32,915 bases of DNA from Nemertoderma westbladi (GCA_032718475.1 JAUCBJ010008518.1:1-32915), one strand, 5' to 3'. Shown: positions 1 to 10,772, counted from the stretch's first letter. Translations and numbers: made by a program. Notes: generated from the sequence alone by a model not told the origin.

Positions 1-2
1 GG

Positions 3-134
3 TGGACAACCCACGACTTTTTTTTGAGGGGACTCCTCTTAAAGGATATTGGCCTTGAAGATGCGGATAGTCTCGCGAAAGTCATGGTGGATAGGGAATT
101 GTGGCGGTGCAACATAGTTGACAAGCCGGCATAG
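3..134 (+). pseudogene. Possible 3' tail of a non-LTR retrotransposon ORF2
   Basis: A 43-codon frame enters from the left edge and ends at TAG 132-134. Its translation has the spacing seen at the extreme C-terminus of many LINE (RTE/CR1-like) ORF2 proteins: a Leu-rich start, then KDIGLEDADSLAKVMVDREL and a Trp-Arg pair shortly before the stop. This is recalled family resemblance, not an alignment. The upstream part lies outside the window, so neither intactness nor element boundaries can be judged. It could also be a chance open frame. Confidence 0.35.
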
Positions 135-899
135 CATTCTTAATGCACGCTGTATTGGGCTTGACAATTGTTTATTGCATTTGACAAAATATTTTTGTTA
201 AGCCAGCATGACATATCATAGTATTTGATAACATGATGGTTGTTGATACATGTATGTACAGTACAATATTTTCTATTGAATCCGAATTACGTGCATATAA
301 TTAACGGTAAACCGATTCCAAACCTTGTGAAAAATAATTCTCAATATTTGTAAAAATCTCATAAAATTGGGTTTTGGATACATAATTTATAATTTACTTA
401 AATCAAACAAACTTTCTATGTTTGGTTGGAAATTTTGTTTGTTTGAAGAAGATAATAGATGACTTTATAACAGATTATGTTGGAAAACAAAAACCGAACT
501 TTGAATGCTAGAAATAAAATGTCAATAGGTAGTGGAATTGTTGTATAATATTTGGATGTTATTTTAAGATCACATGGAGGTAGTATTTGGTGCATTATAA
601 TGTAATTTCTCATTTAATATAAAATTATAACAGTTTTATTGCCATTTCTTTGTGGATATAATTTAACTAAAATATAAATAAAAATATTTTCAAATATAAC
701 ATGATTTTTAATTTATCGTTTGTTTTGCAGATAATTTAATCAGAGGCGAGGCGAGGCGCGGGCGGCAGAGGGTGTACTCGCCCTGGGGCGCAGTTGTCGC
801 TGAATTGTTATACAGTAGTAAGAGTACAGTAGAGTCAGTTCTTAGTAGATCTTCTTCAGCTAATAAGTAATTAGTCTCTGGAATGGTGCGGATCACTTT
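135..899. other. AT-rich spacer without recognised genes
   Basis: The stretch is AT-rich, with many short TAA/ATT runs and no open frame with recognisable domain content. A short GC-rich patch (GAGGCGAGGCGAGGCGCGGG) sits near 745-764. Nothing else can be supported here. Confidence 0.6.
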
Positions 900-1205
900 A
901 ATAAGTTGCAAAATTTCAAAAAAAAATTCAAAATTTCAACTTTGCTCGTTTCGCTCGTGTTTGGTGGTATCCATTATAGACTTTCCTTCTGTGGTTTGAA
1001 ATATAATGCTTTCAGTTATTTATATTCGGAAGAAATTATCGTTCCAGTGAAATATGGAAAAGCGCTACGCTTTTTTTTTTTTTTTTTGCTTTATACTGTG
1101 CATCAAAATTCTTTCCAGGGGGGGGGGGGGGGGGGGTGGGGGGTGGTGCCGAAATAATATGTCGTTGTCCCCCGGACGCAGAAACCTTGCTCCGCCACTT
1201 TAAAA
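900..1205. repeat. Dispersed-repeat-like segment with T17 and G19 tracts
   Basis: The segment opens with short A-rich repeats of the form CAAAATTTCAAAA, then TTTGCTCGTTTCGCTCG, a run of 17 T (1071-1087), a run of 19 G (1118-1136), and the closing string CCCCCGGACGCAGAAACC. This patchwork resembles repetitive elements common in invertebrate genomes, but no terminal repeats or target duplication were identified. A GCTCGCTTTGCTCG string also occurs near 26,806-26,819, which supports a repetitive origin. Confidence 0.35.
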
Positions 1206-1789
1206 CATTATTATGGCGTTATTTTAAATGCACCAACACTCTTCCCTAGTGCCCGCAAAATAACTATTTTCTTCGAGAATTGTAATCTAACACATTATAC
1301 ATAAGATAGTTCTCGTCTCTATTAAAATCCGAGCGTTAAGCTATGGTTTGTGTGGTAGGCCTACCGTTGCACCGGTACGGCATACAGATAGTCAGTGAAA
1401 TGAAATTAAGTGCGGTGGATGAACTGTACCGAGTTTACCGGTAATGCAGCAAACTGTCATCTGTACGGGGGTTCGCGTATAGATGCAAGTGGTCGTGCAA
1501 GTGACGCGTATAGACGCCAGTGGTTTCCCTCAACACTCATAATCTATCATGCTCAGATGGCTACCCGACCCCTTGTGATTAAGATGATTAAACGCCATGT
1601 CTTGACAAGTTGGCGCACCTCAAGCAGATGTGTCAGTCCCGATCTTCCACAAAGATTGTATCTACAGTAAACAACCACCAGAGAATCAGCAGCATTGCCA
1701 TTAATAATTAGGAGATAACCTGCAAACTCGACTATATTGTGGTTAACCTTAATGATTCCACAACATAATGCTACACGGCTATCTTCAGT
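1206..1789. other. Spacer without recognised genes
   Basis: No frame in this stretch shows a recognisable domain. It contains one TAGGCCTA palindrome (1356-1363). The 3' end may include further decayed sequence of the Gypsy remnant that follows, but no motif supports that. Confidence 0.5.
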
Positions 1790-2185
1790 TGGGATCAACT
1801 ACTGTACGACATCTCCCTAACATCCGATGGATTGATCCTCTCAAAGAAGACCATCCAGGACCTGGACATTATCCAACTCCCACGCAACTCCCGACACCCT
1901 TCGAGTTACAGAACTGTCACATCCCTTGCGATTCACTTATGGAATGACCTCCTAAGTGAGTTTGGAGACATTATTGGTAACAACTTGGTTACGCACTTTC
2001 AGATGATGATGATGTACTGCCCAACTATACACATACAGCTGAAGGATGTGGCCAAAATGTTACATATCAATTGGGTGAGACCTGTCCGATCTGTTGTGAT
2101 GTAGGACAAGGAGAAGGAACTCCTGGAGCAGTTGGAAGTCATCGTCCTTGTCAAGGAACCCATGGACTGGGCACATCCCGTGTAA
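1790..2185 (+). pseudogene. Decayed Ty3/Gypsy pol fragment (linker and start of reverse transcriptase)
   Basis: Frame 2 of the plus strand reads like the stretch between protease and reverse transcriptase of Ty3/Gypsy polyproteins: LLSEFGDIIG, then a CPTIHIQLKDVAK segment, then a degenerate form of the PPRRVP motif (VRPVRSVVM), an in-frame TAG (2102-2104), KEKELLEQLEVIV, and finally KEPMDWAHPV, which corresponds to the usual EPT-D/E-W-V segment. The frame ends at TAA 2183-2185, before any catalytic motif. It is therefore an inactive relic, unrelated in sequence to the young Gypsy element at 20-25 kb. Assignment rests on motif order rather than on a computed alignment. Confidence 0.6.
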
Positions 2186-4276
2186 AAGCTTCTGTGGGAT
2201 ATAACTGGCCCCTTTTGCTTCGCAATCCAGTTTCCCCACAGGCGCTGGAATACTCTAAAAAGGTTCTCTAACTGTATATATATTCCCCTCGCCCGCAAGG
2301 TACCTTTACAGGTGTTTTAACGGACATAAAAATCATTCTGCTATATACGTGTTTTGGCGGACATGGTAAGGCAAAAAACCTGTAATGCACCAACTACCTT
2401 TCATAGCTTAGCCGTGATAATTCATATTACGACATCTAGCAGCTGGTTGCTGACATGGAAACAGCCATTAGATGCAAGGTTCTTTGTTTGGCTTGAGCCA
2501 ATCAGAGCGATTTTTCCTGTCGACGTGTAGCTTTTTAGTCGATCATAAGGAGAGTGTTCAGTCTTACTGTTTTTTCTGGATACTTTGTTGTTATTGCTGT
2601 CTAAGCCAGAAACACCGGCCTTTTGGGAAGAACTCTAGTAAACTGCTTGAATTATCGAAAGTATAAACTGTTACCTTACCTCATCTCACCTTGATACTTT
2701 ACTTACTTAATTTAATTGCATTAATCATATTGTTTGTACTGTTATTTTACCGTCAGTTATTAATTGTACCTATTTGTTGATGGAAATATTGCTATTTGGA
2801 TAATACGGATAAATCACCCAATTCCCAATTTTCTTGATAACACTAAAGGTTAGAGAGACCGGCTATACATAACAATTGCGATTTATATTAATGTGGTGTG
2901 TATTGAATCCAATGTTATTTAGCAGACCCTACGTGAGTCAATTACTGCTCTCTTTATGTGTGATCAAATGTACTGACTGTCGGCAGAATAGTGTGTATGA
3001 TCGTGATTGGTAACAAAGTATTTCCTAAAGAATACGCTTTATACTTTAATCATAAGCAGTATCGTTGCGTTTTAGTATAAGTCTTAGTTCTGTTTAAATA
3101 GATAAAGCGCCACGTCCTAAAGGAACTGTTAATATTTCCCGAAAGCCAATAATATCTGTCAGAGATTAATTATTAACGATCTATCGAATAATACATTAGG
3201 TATACACTGCAACCTTACACTGTAATAATACAATTCAAGCATCCGAATTCAGTCTCCCGGGTGTAGATCCATCGGGTGAATGATCGCGCATGGGCTGACT
3301 TCGGCTAATGTTTTGTGTATAAATATCGTCGTATGCTAAAGGTGTTTTAATTAACTAAAAGACATATAAATTTTGGCAGGTTAAACTGCTAAAGGTCTTC
3401 AAAAGCGCGAACATCCCGTGATGGATGAAGCCTGACCCAATGGAAAACTGCGATTCTCTGTGGACATCTGAGACTTAAACTCGCAGGTCCACGTCAGTAT
3501 TATCCGATGCCAAACACACAGATGGCACGCGCATGTGACTGCAGCTGGTACCTCAGAAATTGGAATTCTCTCTACACCCCCTCTATTTAAAGGTAGCTAT
3601 TGAAAATAATAAGGAATAACGCCGCGCATCATGACATGAGAGATTCCATAACTTTTCATTATATAAGCAAGCAATATATCAATGAATAATATGAACATAC
3701 AATATTTATAAAAGTCCAGAAAAAAAAATATTTGAGGAAAATAATCCATACGGTATTTGAAAGCGTATGTTTCCTCAAGTAATTGTCAATTGAGAAATTA
3801 ACTACAAACTCCTCCTCACACCTTGCCAGATTTTCTCTCCCGAAAACAAATTGGTATGCCAAGAGATAATACTACTGGAAACATTTTATGTCATTACATT
3901 TTAAAGCATTATAGGCCTATATATTTTATATTGATTGTAATAATATATGAAGGCAATAACCTAAAGGTGATACATTAATTAGTACTTGCCATATAAATTA
4001 ATAACGCTGTCATTGCTGTTTCGTTGACTACTTACTGTATGCCCCTAAATTAATGTGAATAACTTGACATTAAAATAAATCTCCAAATATGATATGACTT
4101 TTATTTCGTTAAAATGTGGATAATAATTTTAATAGTGATTGTTTTAAATCATCAAAACATTCGATTCAATTTTAACCAAGGCTTCCTAATTACTAGCAGC
4201 CGGTCCATTTTTAGAACGCCTTGATTTTAACTCACATTAACAATATAAATTATTACTAAATAATTAAAATAGCATA
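2186..4276. other. Long AT-rich intergenic region upstream of the P450
   Basis: No coding sequence, tRNA or repeat array is recognisable. One TAGGCCTA palindrome lies at 3912-3919. AT richness rises towards the P450 start. A TATAAAT string at 4244-4250 is only about 30 bp before the P450 ATG, so it would be a core promoter only if the 5' leader is almost absent. Confidence 0.5.
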
Positions 4277-5767
4277 ATGTATCTTATTATAATCACTTTG
4301 TTGGCCATAACAATATGTTACTACATGTTCTTAAGATCTTCAAGCGATGGATATTTACCGTTGGCACACCGTGGCTGGCCAATTATAGGCAGCTGGTTCC
4401 AGATTGTTCGACCACCTTGGATTAATGGACCATTCCTATTACAAACCGCGAAAAAATTGGCTATTCCCGCTGCCAAATTTTACATTTTGAATCGTACGGT
4501 AATTTTTCTGATGAGAATCGATGTAATTAAAAATATTTGTGTCACACAAAGCGCAAATTATAACATGCGACTCCCTACCACTCACATTAGCACGATAATT
4601 AGCAGACAGAAAGGATTACTGCAATCTACCGGAAAGTATTGGCAATCACACAGGAAGACAAGTTTCGCAATGATGCGCTATTTCGGGATCGGAAAACGGA
4701 ATTTTCAAGATGCAATTTCACAAGAGGCAAAAGTTTTGTGCGCTCGGATTAGTAATGAATATAGTTTGATTCCTTTTGAGCCACAACATTTCATAAACGA
4801 TGCGATTGCCAATGTTATTTCTGCTATTGTGTTCGGCACCAGGTTTAGCTATGACGACAAATACTTTGAAAAGTTGAATTACTTGATTAAATTCATAGCG
4901 GATGAGGGTCAATTCAGTCTGTCTGCGCCATTATACAAAATATTGCAACACATTCCCGGCACGCATGTAAGGAAGTACATGGTATTGCACAATGAACTTA
5001 TATCATTGATTGGGCAGAAAGTGGATGAACACAAAGTTGAGATGGAGAATATTAATGAACCTCGGGATTTTATCGACTTCCTTATTGTAGAGCAGAACAA
5101 GGAACTCAAAAACAACCATACAAACGATATATTTGATGGTTTTAGTATAGCTATGATTGTAGGTGATATGTTTGCTGCAGGTACAGAAACCACATCCAAA
5201 ACTTTACGATGGTTAATTCTGGCTTTGACGAAACATCCAAAAATTCAGAGGAAATTTCAGGATTTACTGGATAATAGAGTAGGCAGAGACAGGTATCCGA
5301 CTTTAGAAGATGTGGAAGGAATTCCATTCATAAATGCTTGTATTCTAGAAACTTTACGGATAGGAAGCGTTGTCCCACTAACAGTACGGTCTTCTGAAAG
5401 AGACGGGAATATTTCCGGATTAAGACTTCCGAAGTCTGCCCCACTTGTTATCCACCTTTGGGCTTTGAATCACAACCCAGATTTATGGACAAACCCAGAC
5501 GAATTTAATCCAAACAACTTTCTAACTGACGATGAACAAACTCTTAAAATACCGGATAATTTCATTCCATTTGGTCTCGGCCCACGATCCTGCTTAGGCG
5601 AGAAATTGGCTCTTATGGAATTGAAGATTTTTTCAGCCTACCTATTTCACCAATTCGAGTTTGAACGAGTTGAGGGGGGAATTCTCCCATCATTAAATGA
5701 GAGTCGAGGTGAATTCCTAACACTGGAACCAATGGAGTACAGTGTAAGAGCTGTGAAGAGGAGCTAG
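4277..5767 (+). CDS. Cytochrome P450, clan 2 type, single exon
   Basis: This complete 496-residue haem monooxygenase is probably anchored in the endoplasmic reticulum and supplied with electrons by NADPH-P450 reductase; its substrate is unknown. Visible landmarks are a hydrophobic N-terminal anchor (residues 1-20), the C-helix WxxxR (W122, R126), the I-helix oxygen-activation motif AGTETT (301-306), the K-helix ExxR (E358, R361) and the haem loop FGLGPRSCLG with axial Cys439. The haem loop followed by GEKLALMELKIF, and the HLWALNHNP segment, resemble the CYP1/17/21 side of clan 2, so a CYP17-like relation is possible but not shown. The aromatic-region PxRF motif reads PNNF (412-415), with Asn for the usual Arg. 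The start ATG directly precedes the anchor. There is no intron, whereas most animal relatives are multi-exon. The next gene, 1.3 kb downstream on the same strand, is also intronless. Confidence 0.93.
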   Translation: MYLIIITLLAITICYYMFLRSSSDGYLPLAHRGWPIIGSWFQIVRPPWINGPFLLQTAKKLAIPAAKFYILNRTVIFLMRIDVIKNICVTQSANYNMRLPTTHISTIISRQKGLLQSTGKYWQSHRKTSFAMMRYFGIGKRNFQDAISQEAKVLCARISNEYSLIPFEPQHFINDAIANVISAIVFGTRFSYDDKYFEKLNYLIKFIADEGQFSLSAPLYKILQHIPGTHVRKYMVLHNELISLIGQKVDEHKVEMENINEPRDFIDFLIVEQNKELKNNHTNDIFDGFSIAMIVGDMFAAGTETTSKTLRWLILALTKHPKIQRKFQDLLDNRVGRDRYPTLEDVEGIPFINACILETLRIGSVVPLTVRSSERDGNISGLRLPKSAPLVIHLWALNHNPDLWTNPDEFNPNNFLTDDEQTLKIPDNFIPFGLGPRSCLGEKLALMELKIFSAYLFHQFEFERVEGGILPSLNESRGEFLTLEPMEYSVRAVKRS

Positions 5768-5925
5768 TTAACTAAAATACAGGATGATTGTATTCTATTC
5801 CAATTTAGTATGGCCCCCATTGACACTGTCATGTGCCAATAGGGTTGATTCTGTAGGAACAATAGCCCCCCCAAACCAAACCGCACGTGAATCTGGTAAA
5901 TCAGGCTGGAAATTGAAGAATATGA

Positions 5926-6016
5926 TAATGTTGATTAGCAAAATGTTAATGTTGATGGCTTTAATTGTAATGTTGTATGCCTAAATGTTAATGTTGATTA
6001 ATTAATGTTGTATGAC
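5926..6016 (+). repeat. Imperfect short repeats of TAATGTTG in the P450 3' flank
   Basis: Five spaced copies of TAATGTTG occur within about 90 bp, some extended to AAATGTTAATGTTGAT. They probably lie in the P450 3' untranslated region. A 66-codon frame across the area is a by-product of the repeat and shows no domain. Confidence 0.55.
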
Positions 6017-6101
6017 ATTTAATTGTTTCCTTGTTACCTATTATACTGTAAATTGTTTCAAAGCAATTAATTTGTTGCGCACCATATCAATGATTTGTAA
6101 C

Positions 6102-6107
6102 AATAAA
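6102..6107 (+). other. Candidate polyadenylation signal (AATAAA) for the P450
   Basis: AATAAA lies about 335 bp after the P450 stop, in the context GTAACAATAAATTC. It is the first canonical hexamer downstream of the gene on the coding strand; others occur later, for example in CAATAAACTT near 6218. No transcript evidence is available. Confidence 0.4.
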
Positions 6108-7108
6108 TTCAATTTCCACTGAAACGCTCTTTTTGAAACTCACATTTAAACAGGCAATCAACTTATGTATGCGATTATGAGTCTGGTTTCGGGTTCTGTA
6201 TTCCATTACTACGTTCAATAAACTTATCAGCTGTCAACAGATGGATACCAGATTCAAAGACAAAACACAGATTAATGTTATTAAGTCACCACTACCAATA
6301 AGCAAGGAGTTCTGTAGGTGTAAAATAATAATAATTGTGATGTTGATATAAGTACAATGTATACACTACTGCACAACCAATAAACCACTGTAGCACCAGC
6401 ACAAGTAAAAAGCTACCGGTACAATATAATTTATAAATTAGCAGTAGTGATACTTACGATAGGTTTACAGTGCAGTGATTACAATTAATTTGTTATTAAA
6501 TATTAATTTATTATTTTCAATGTAATTAATATTAGCCTACTACGAAAATTAATTACTTTTCTTCCAGTTTGCTATCCTATACATAGGCCTACTCTACTCA
6601 CAGCCCATACATAGGAGATGTGGGGGTGTCGTGTCGACGCCGCCGCCAAAATTAAACGCTCTCCAAGGGAAATTGGAGGGGATTAGGTAGGCCTACTGAT
6701 TACGAACAAATAACTGTAACGAACCTGTGAAGCATTGATATTGTTTTGGTTATGTTTAGTTTTCCTTAATTATAATAAATTATCATTGTTGATTCGTCAA
6801 GATACCATAGGCTTCAATACAGTAGAGTAAAGTCACACCCAGTCGTACACATAACATAATAGTAAAATAGTAATTTAGTAATTTTAATATAGCAATATAA
6901 TAGTATAAATATAATAAAATGTAATTTTTTTCTGTAATAAAAATATTGAGATTAGATAAAGTATTTATTACCTTTAGTACCGGTAGTGCTAATAATTAGA
7001 GGTGACCAAACTGCAACAAAAATACTATATTTTGTATTTTTCATAAGTTGAAAAATACTTTGTTATTGCTGCGATTTTACATCAGAGCAGAGAGCAAATA
7101 AAGTCAAT
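6108..7108. other. AT-rich intergenic region between the P450 and the carboxylase
   Basis: The region contains two TAGGCCTA palindromes (6584-6591, 6688-6695), two TACCGGTA palindromes (6414-6421, 6978-6985) and a low-complexity AT stretch at about 6840-6930. TATAAATA at 6904-6911, about 200 bp before the carboxylase ATG, is a possible core promoter element but is weak evidence in such AT-rich sequence. Confidence 0.4.
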
Positions 7109-9448
7109 ATGAAACAACGAAAAATAATTAAGAGAGAAATTGATGTATCTGATAAAATAAATAACAACGAAATAAGTGAAAATGGTGAAGCCGTTGAAAA
7201 AAATAAGAACAATAAAAAGAAAGATAAACAAAGAGATAAATCAGACTCTAAATTCGATCTCAAAGTATGGTTGGGTTTTGACTGGACGGAAATTAATTCG
7301 GTATCAGCATTTACCAGACTGTTGTTTCGTCCTACTGACCCGGCTAGCATTGGAATTATTCGCTTTGCTTTTGGTCTGTGTATGGCGATGGATATGTTCG
7401 GAGAACGGTCTGTGTTAGCAGCCGATTATCAGTACGACCCAGATTTCTGCCAATTCCCGCTTTTTGACTTCATCAAACCCTTGCCTGTTGATTGGATGGT
7501 TGTCCTTCATTACGTCATGCTTGTTTGTTCTGTAACTATAGCATTGGGTTTCATGTACCGTATAACGTGCATTGCGTTTGCCATCATATATTGGTACGTC
7601 TTCCTATTGGATACTTTGTCGTGGAACAATCACAGCTATTTATATGGCATTATTATCACCTTGCTGATATTTATAGATGGTAACAGTTATTGCTCTATTG
7701 ATTCCCTTATTTGGCCAAGGTTAAGAAATCGACAGATACCGTTATGGAATTTGGGACTTCTTCGATTCCAGATATTTATAGTTTACTTCATAGCTGGTAT
7801 CAAGAAGGTTACTGATTATGATTGGATGATGGGTTACAGTATGATAGGATTGAGTTCCCATTGGGTATTCACTCCTTTTAAATTGGTATTGTCCAATGAA
7901 TGGGTAGATGTAATTATAATACACTGGGGAGGCATGGTATTAGATCTTATTTTCCCCTTCTTTTTGTTTGTCGACAATACTCGCGTAGTAGCTGCGTTCT
8001 TACTGTCAATGTTCCATGCAATGAACTCGCAGATATTCACAATAGGAATGTTCCCCTTCACCATGATCGCAACTCTGCCAATTTTCGCTCACTCCGATTG
8101 GCCTAAACATTTCATAAAACAATTTCCGAAGGGACTGCGGTATTTCCTGCCCACTGTGTTGCCAAGTGACCATAGTAATGACATCTGTATTTACAATCCT
8201 AACGTCTATAGAGGTTGTAAATTAAACAAAATGGAGATTAAAACTAAGATAAATCGTCAGCTATCTTGGTACCATTACGCAATTGCCTTGTTATTAGTAA
8301 CTTTTGCAACCGAGCAGGTGTTCTTGCCGTTTTCTCATTCTCTAACTCCGGGTTGCAACACTTGGTCCTACGGTCTTTACGGCTATTCTTGGGATATGAT
8401 GATGAAAAGATGGCAGCCTCAACATGTAAAGATATCCTTCACTAACACTGTTGAAGAGAAAATGTGGTTTCTAAAACAAGATGCATTTCTGAGAATTTCG
8501 AATCAACGATTTTTGCTCAATCCTAAAACACTACTCCAACATGCCCATTGCCTTCAAGATAAACTAGAAAATATTTTCGATAAAAACGTTACTTCTCTGC
8601 ATTATGACGTTTGGTTTTCTCTGAATCGCAGGTTTCAGCAGCGAATGTTTGACCCTCAAGCGAACATCCTCTCTGCCAACTGGTCCCATTTCGCTCGGTT
8701 TTCCCCGGTTCTTCCCATTTTATCCGAGCTCTCTGATTGGCGAAACAAACTCGAAAGTCTCAAACATGAAATTACCAAGAATAACTTTACAGTTACGTTT
8801 GTGGCCGACTTTCCAGGGATGAAGTTGGATAATTTTCTCCATAGTCGTATCATAAACGCGACGGTTGAACTTCTTCAAGGATCGGTCATAGTTGAGTTTC
8901 TGGATGACAAGAAGAAACCAAATGTAACATTAATTACAGTTGGAAGTGAGGTTTCCCTTCCATCAGGTGAATATCACACCATGCATGTTACGTCCGATGT
9001 GCCTGCTTGCTACATGTACAAGTATTTGGAAAAGGAAAAGATTTCGGAGAATTTATTCAATAATCTACGACGCGCAGTGACACACAATAACGGTACCACC
9101 AAGTCTAACTTCGACCTCCCCGCTGGGTATTTCAAGGCATCCAATGGCGATGCACTCTTCCAAGAAATATTACCAGAGGACAAAGGCGCCATTCTCCAAG
9201 ATGTATTTGAAAATAATTTTGAGAACAACGTGAAATTTGAATCCAACCAAGGATGGTATCTGACAGCCACGAAAAACTGGTTACAGGGTATCAAAGATAT
9301 TGTAAGGCAATGCTTTGCTGATTTTCTCGATGGTTCATGGAGACTGGGTATTGCTTTGCGTAATATCGCCAATGGGGCGCCAGGTAAACACAATATAGTC
9401 AGAGATTACTACTCGAAACCACCCACGATGGTTTCGGCAAGGTTTTAA
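7109..9448 (+). CDS. GGCX: Vitamin K-dependent gamma-glutamyl carboxylase, single exon
   Basis: The complete 779-residue protein is slightly longer than the usual roughly 760. The enzyme sits in the endoplasmic reticulum membrane and uses reduced vitamin K, CO2 and O2 to convert Glu to gamma-carboxy-Glu in propeptide-tagged secretory proteins, making vitamin K epoxide. After a Lys/Asn-rich cytosolic tail (1-50), several hydrophobic segments lie between about residue 79 and 320, followed by a large presumably lumenal domain. Conserved landmarks are SWNNHSYLYG with His175 and AGIKKVTDYDW with Lys233, matching human His160 and the catalytic base Lys218 at a constant offset of 15. Also present are MNSQIFTIGMFPFTM and the GLYGYSWDMM motif. 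Cys114 (CQFP) and Cys481 are plausible partners of the known inter-domain disulfide. The frame is intact and has no intron, unlike the many-exon vertebrate gene, which suggests a retrocopy or lineage-wide intron loss. VKOR and substrate genes are not in the window. Confidence 0.95.
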   Translation: MKQRKIIKREIDVSDKINNNEISENGEAVEKNKNNKKKDKQRDKSDSKFDLKVWLGFDWTEINSVSAFTRLLFRPTDPASIGIIRFAFGLCMAMDMFGERSVLAADYQYDPDFCQFPLFDFIKPLPVDWMVVLHYVMLVCSVTIALGFMYRITCIAFAIIYWYVFLLDTLSWNNHSYLYGIIITLLIFIDGNSYCSIDSLIWPRLRNRQIPLWNLGLLRFQIFIVYFIAGIKKVTDYDWMMGYSMIGLSSHWVFTPFKLVLSNEWVDVIIIHWGGMVLDLIFPFFLFVDNTRVVAAFLLSMFHAMNSQIFTIGMFPFTMIATLPIFAHSDWPKHFIKQFPKGLRYFLPTVLPSDHSNDICIYNPNVYRGCKLNKMEIKTKINRQLSWYHYAIALLLVTFATEQVFLPFSHSLTPGCNTWSYGLYGYSWDMMMKRWQPQHVKISFTNTVEEKMWFLKQDAFLRISNQRFLLNPKTLLQHAHCLQDKLENIFDKNVTSLHYDVWFSLNRRFQQRMFDPQANILSANWSHFARFSPVLPILSELSDWRNKLESLKHEITKNNFTVTFVADFPGMKLDNFLHSRIINATVELLQGSVIVEFLDDKKKPNVTLITVGSEVSLPSGEYHTMHVTSDVPACYMYKYLEKEKISENLFNNLRRAVTHNNGTTKSNFDLPAGYFKASNGDALFQEILPEDKGAILQDVFENNFENNVKFESNQGWYLTATKNWLQGIKDIVRQCFADFLDGSWRLGIALRNIANGAPGKHNIVRDYYSKPPTMVSARF

Positions 9449-10516
9449 CACATTGTGAGATTTGATTGAATTAGGATCGTACAGTATTAGTATTTCGTAT
9501 TCAATGATGTTATTTCACTCTAAATGACTCAGTAGAGAAGTTGTCATAATCAATTGTCTGTTTCACAAACTATTTCACACAAGTTTATATAGGAAGAGAG
9601 GAAAGGACAATTCCTATCTATTTTGTTGTATTATTAATTGTCGAGACAGAGGTGGTAGGGGAGGGGGCGTCTATTTTCGTCTGCGAGTCAAATTTCGAAT
9701 GCGCCACCCCCCCTGCGTGTCTCCCACACCAATATCGAAAAGTTAATACTTAATTATATTTTAAAACACAATTTATTATGATCAAGAATAATGTAAAATG
9801 TGCACGTAACAATTTGGAATTACCATTATTATTATTTAGCTTATTGGTTGGTGTAGGTTAGGTAGGTATATTGTGTAGCATTTGAGCTATTATTTGTAAG
9901 ATTTTTACTTTGAGGTGCAATATTGAAATAATACAATATATATTATATATTTTATGCCCGTGTAGAACATTTTTATCAATATTGAACAGGTTGTGGGCCA
10001 TGACGAATGCTACCCAATAGACTAAAATGGTAGTTTAGGTACCCTCGACCATGTTTTATTTGTTTTGTTGATAGCTGTTAAACAACTTTAAGTGTGCAAT
10101 CGTAGCTCAGTTAGTATTATGTTCCGGTAGTGTTTATTTATAGACGCCCATAATTATAGAGATATTATTATTCACCAGACAAATAATAATTAATAACTCC
10201 TTCACTTTTTAACGGCGAGCATTAAGTAATAATAGGTCTACAGCTACAGAGACACTGTTGACTTGACAATAATCATCTGGACCAATCAGGAAACAGTATT
10301 CGCCTACAGTACGCGTATGTGAAATCGCTCAATGTAATGTATAATAGATACGTGGATACGTACGCACCGCACACACGTGGATACGTACGGCATACGTTGA
10401 AAAGTAAAACCCATATAAGTAAAAAAATATGATGTCGGGGATAGCCCCAAGAGACAGTGTCTCGTTTCCATGGCGGTCCCCTGAAAATAGTTTAAATTAA
10501 ATAAAAGGACATACTA
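9449..10516. other. Intergenic region downstream of the carboxylase
   Basis: No gene is recognisable. A short direct repeat (ACGTGGATACGTACG) occurs twice near 10,350-10,395. GTAGCTCAGTTAG near 10,103 looks like a tRNA A-box, but no B-box or cloverleaf follows. An AATAAA lies at 10,498-10,503, far for a carboxylase polyadenylation signal. Confidence 0.45.
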
Positions 10517-10772
10517 GGGGGGGGGGGACTGGACGCATTAAAAATTCATCCCTCATCTTTCCAGGGGAAATTGGACGCAAATTACAGATGATTACTCTCA
10601 AAAATAAAACTGTAACCTGTTCCATTGCCTTTAGTTTATAGTTTTGGTTAAAATAGCGTACCACCGGCTGTTCCTTTCCCTAAATTGAGAATTTAACATT
10701 GAGGCGGAATATTACAGTAATTCGCCAAGGCGGGTTTTGTGTCCAGTTTCCCCCCCCCCCCCCCCCCCCCCC
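10517..10772. mobile_element. MITE-like element with G-tract terminal inverted repeats
   Basis: The left end is a run of 11 G followed by ACTGGACGC. The right end is GTCCAGTTT followed by a run of 23 C, the reverse complement of the left end with two extra bases between tract and core. The 256-bp unit has no coding capacity. A second GGACGC string occurs inside near 10,573. No convincing target duplication flanks it, so this is a candidate non-autonomous DNA element rather than a proven one. Confidence 0.4.

Noticed and set aside
5784-5984. 66-codon frame after the P450
   Set aside because: It covers the TAATGTTG repeats of the probable 3' untranslated region and has no domain.
10098-10140. 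tRNA gene suggested by a GTAGCTCAGTTAG string
   Set aside because: No B-box, anticodon stem or acceptor pairing follows.
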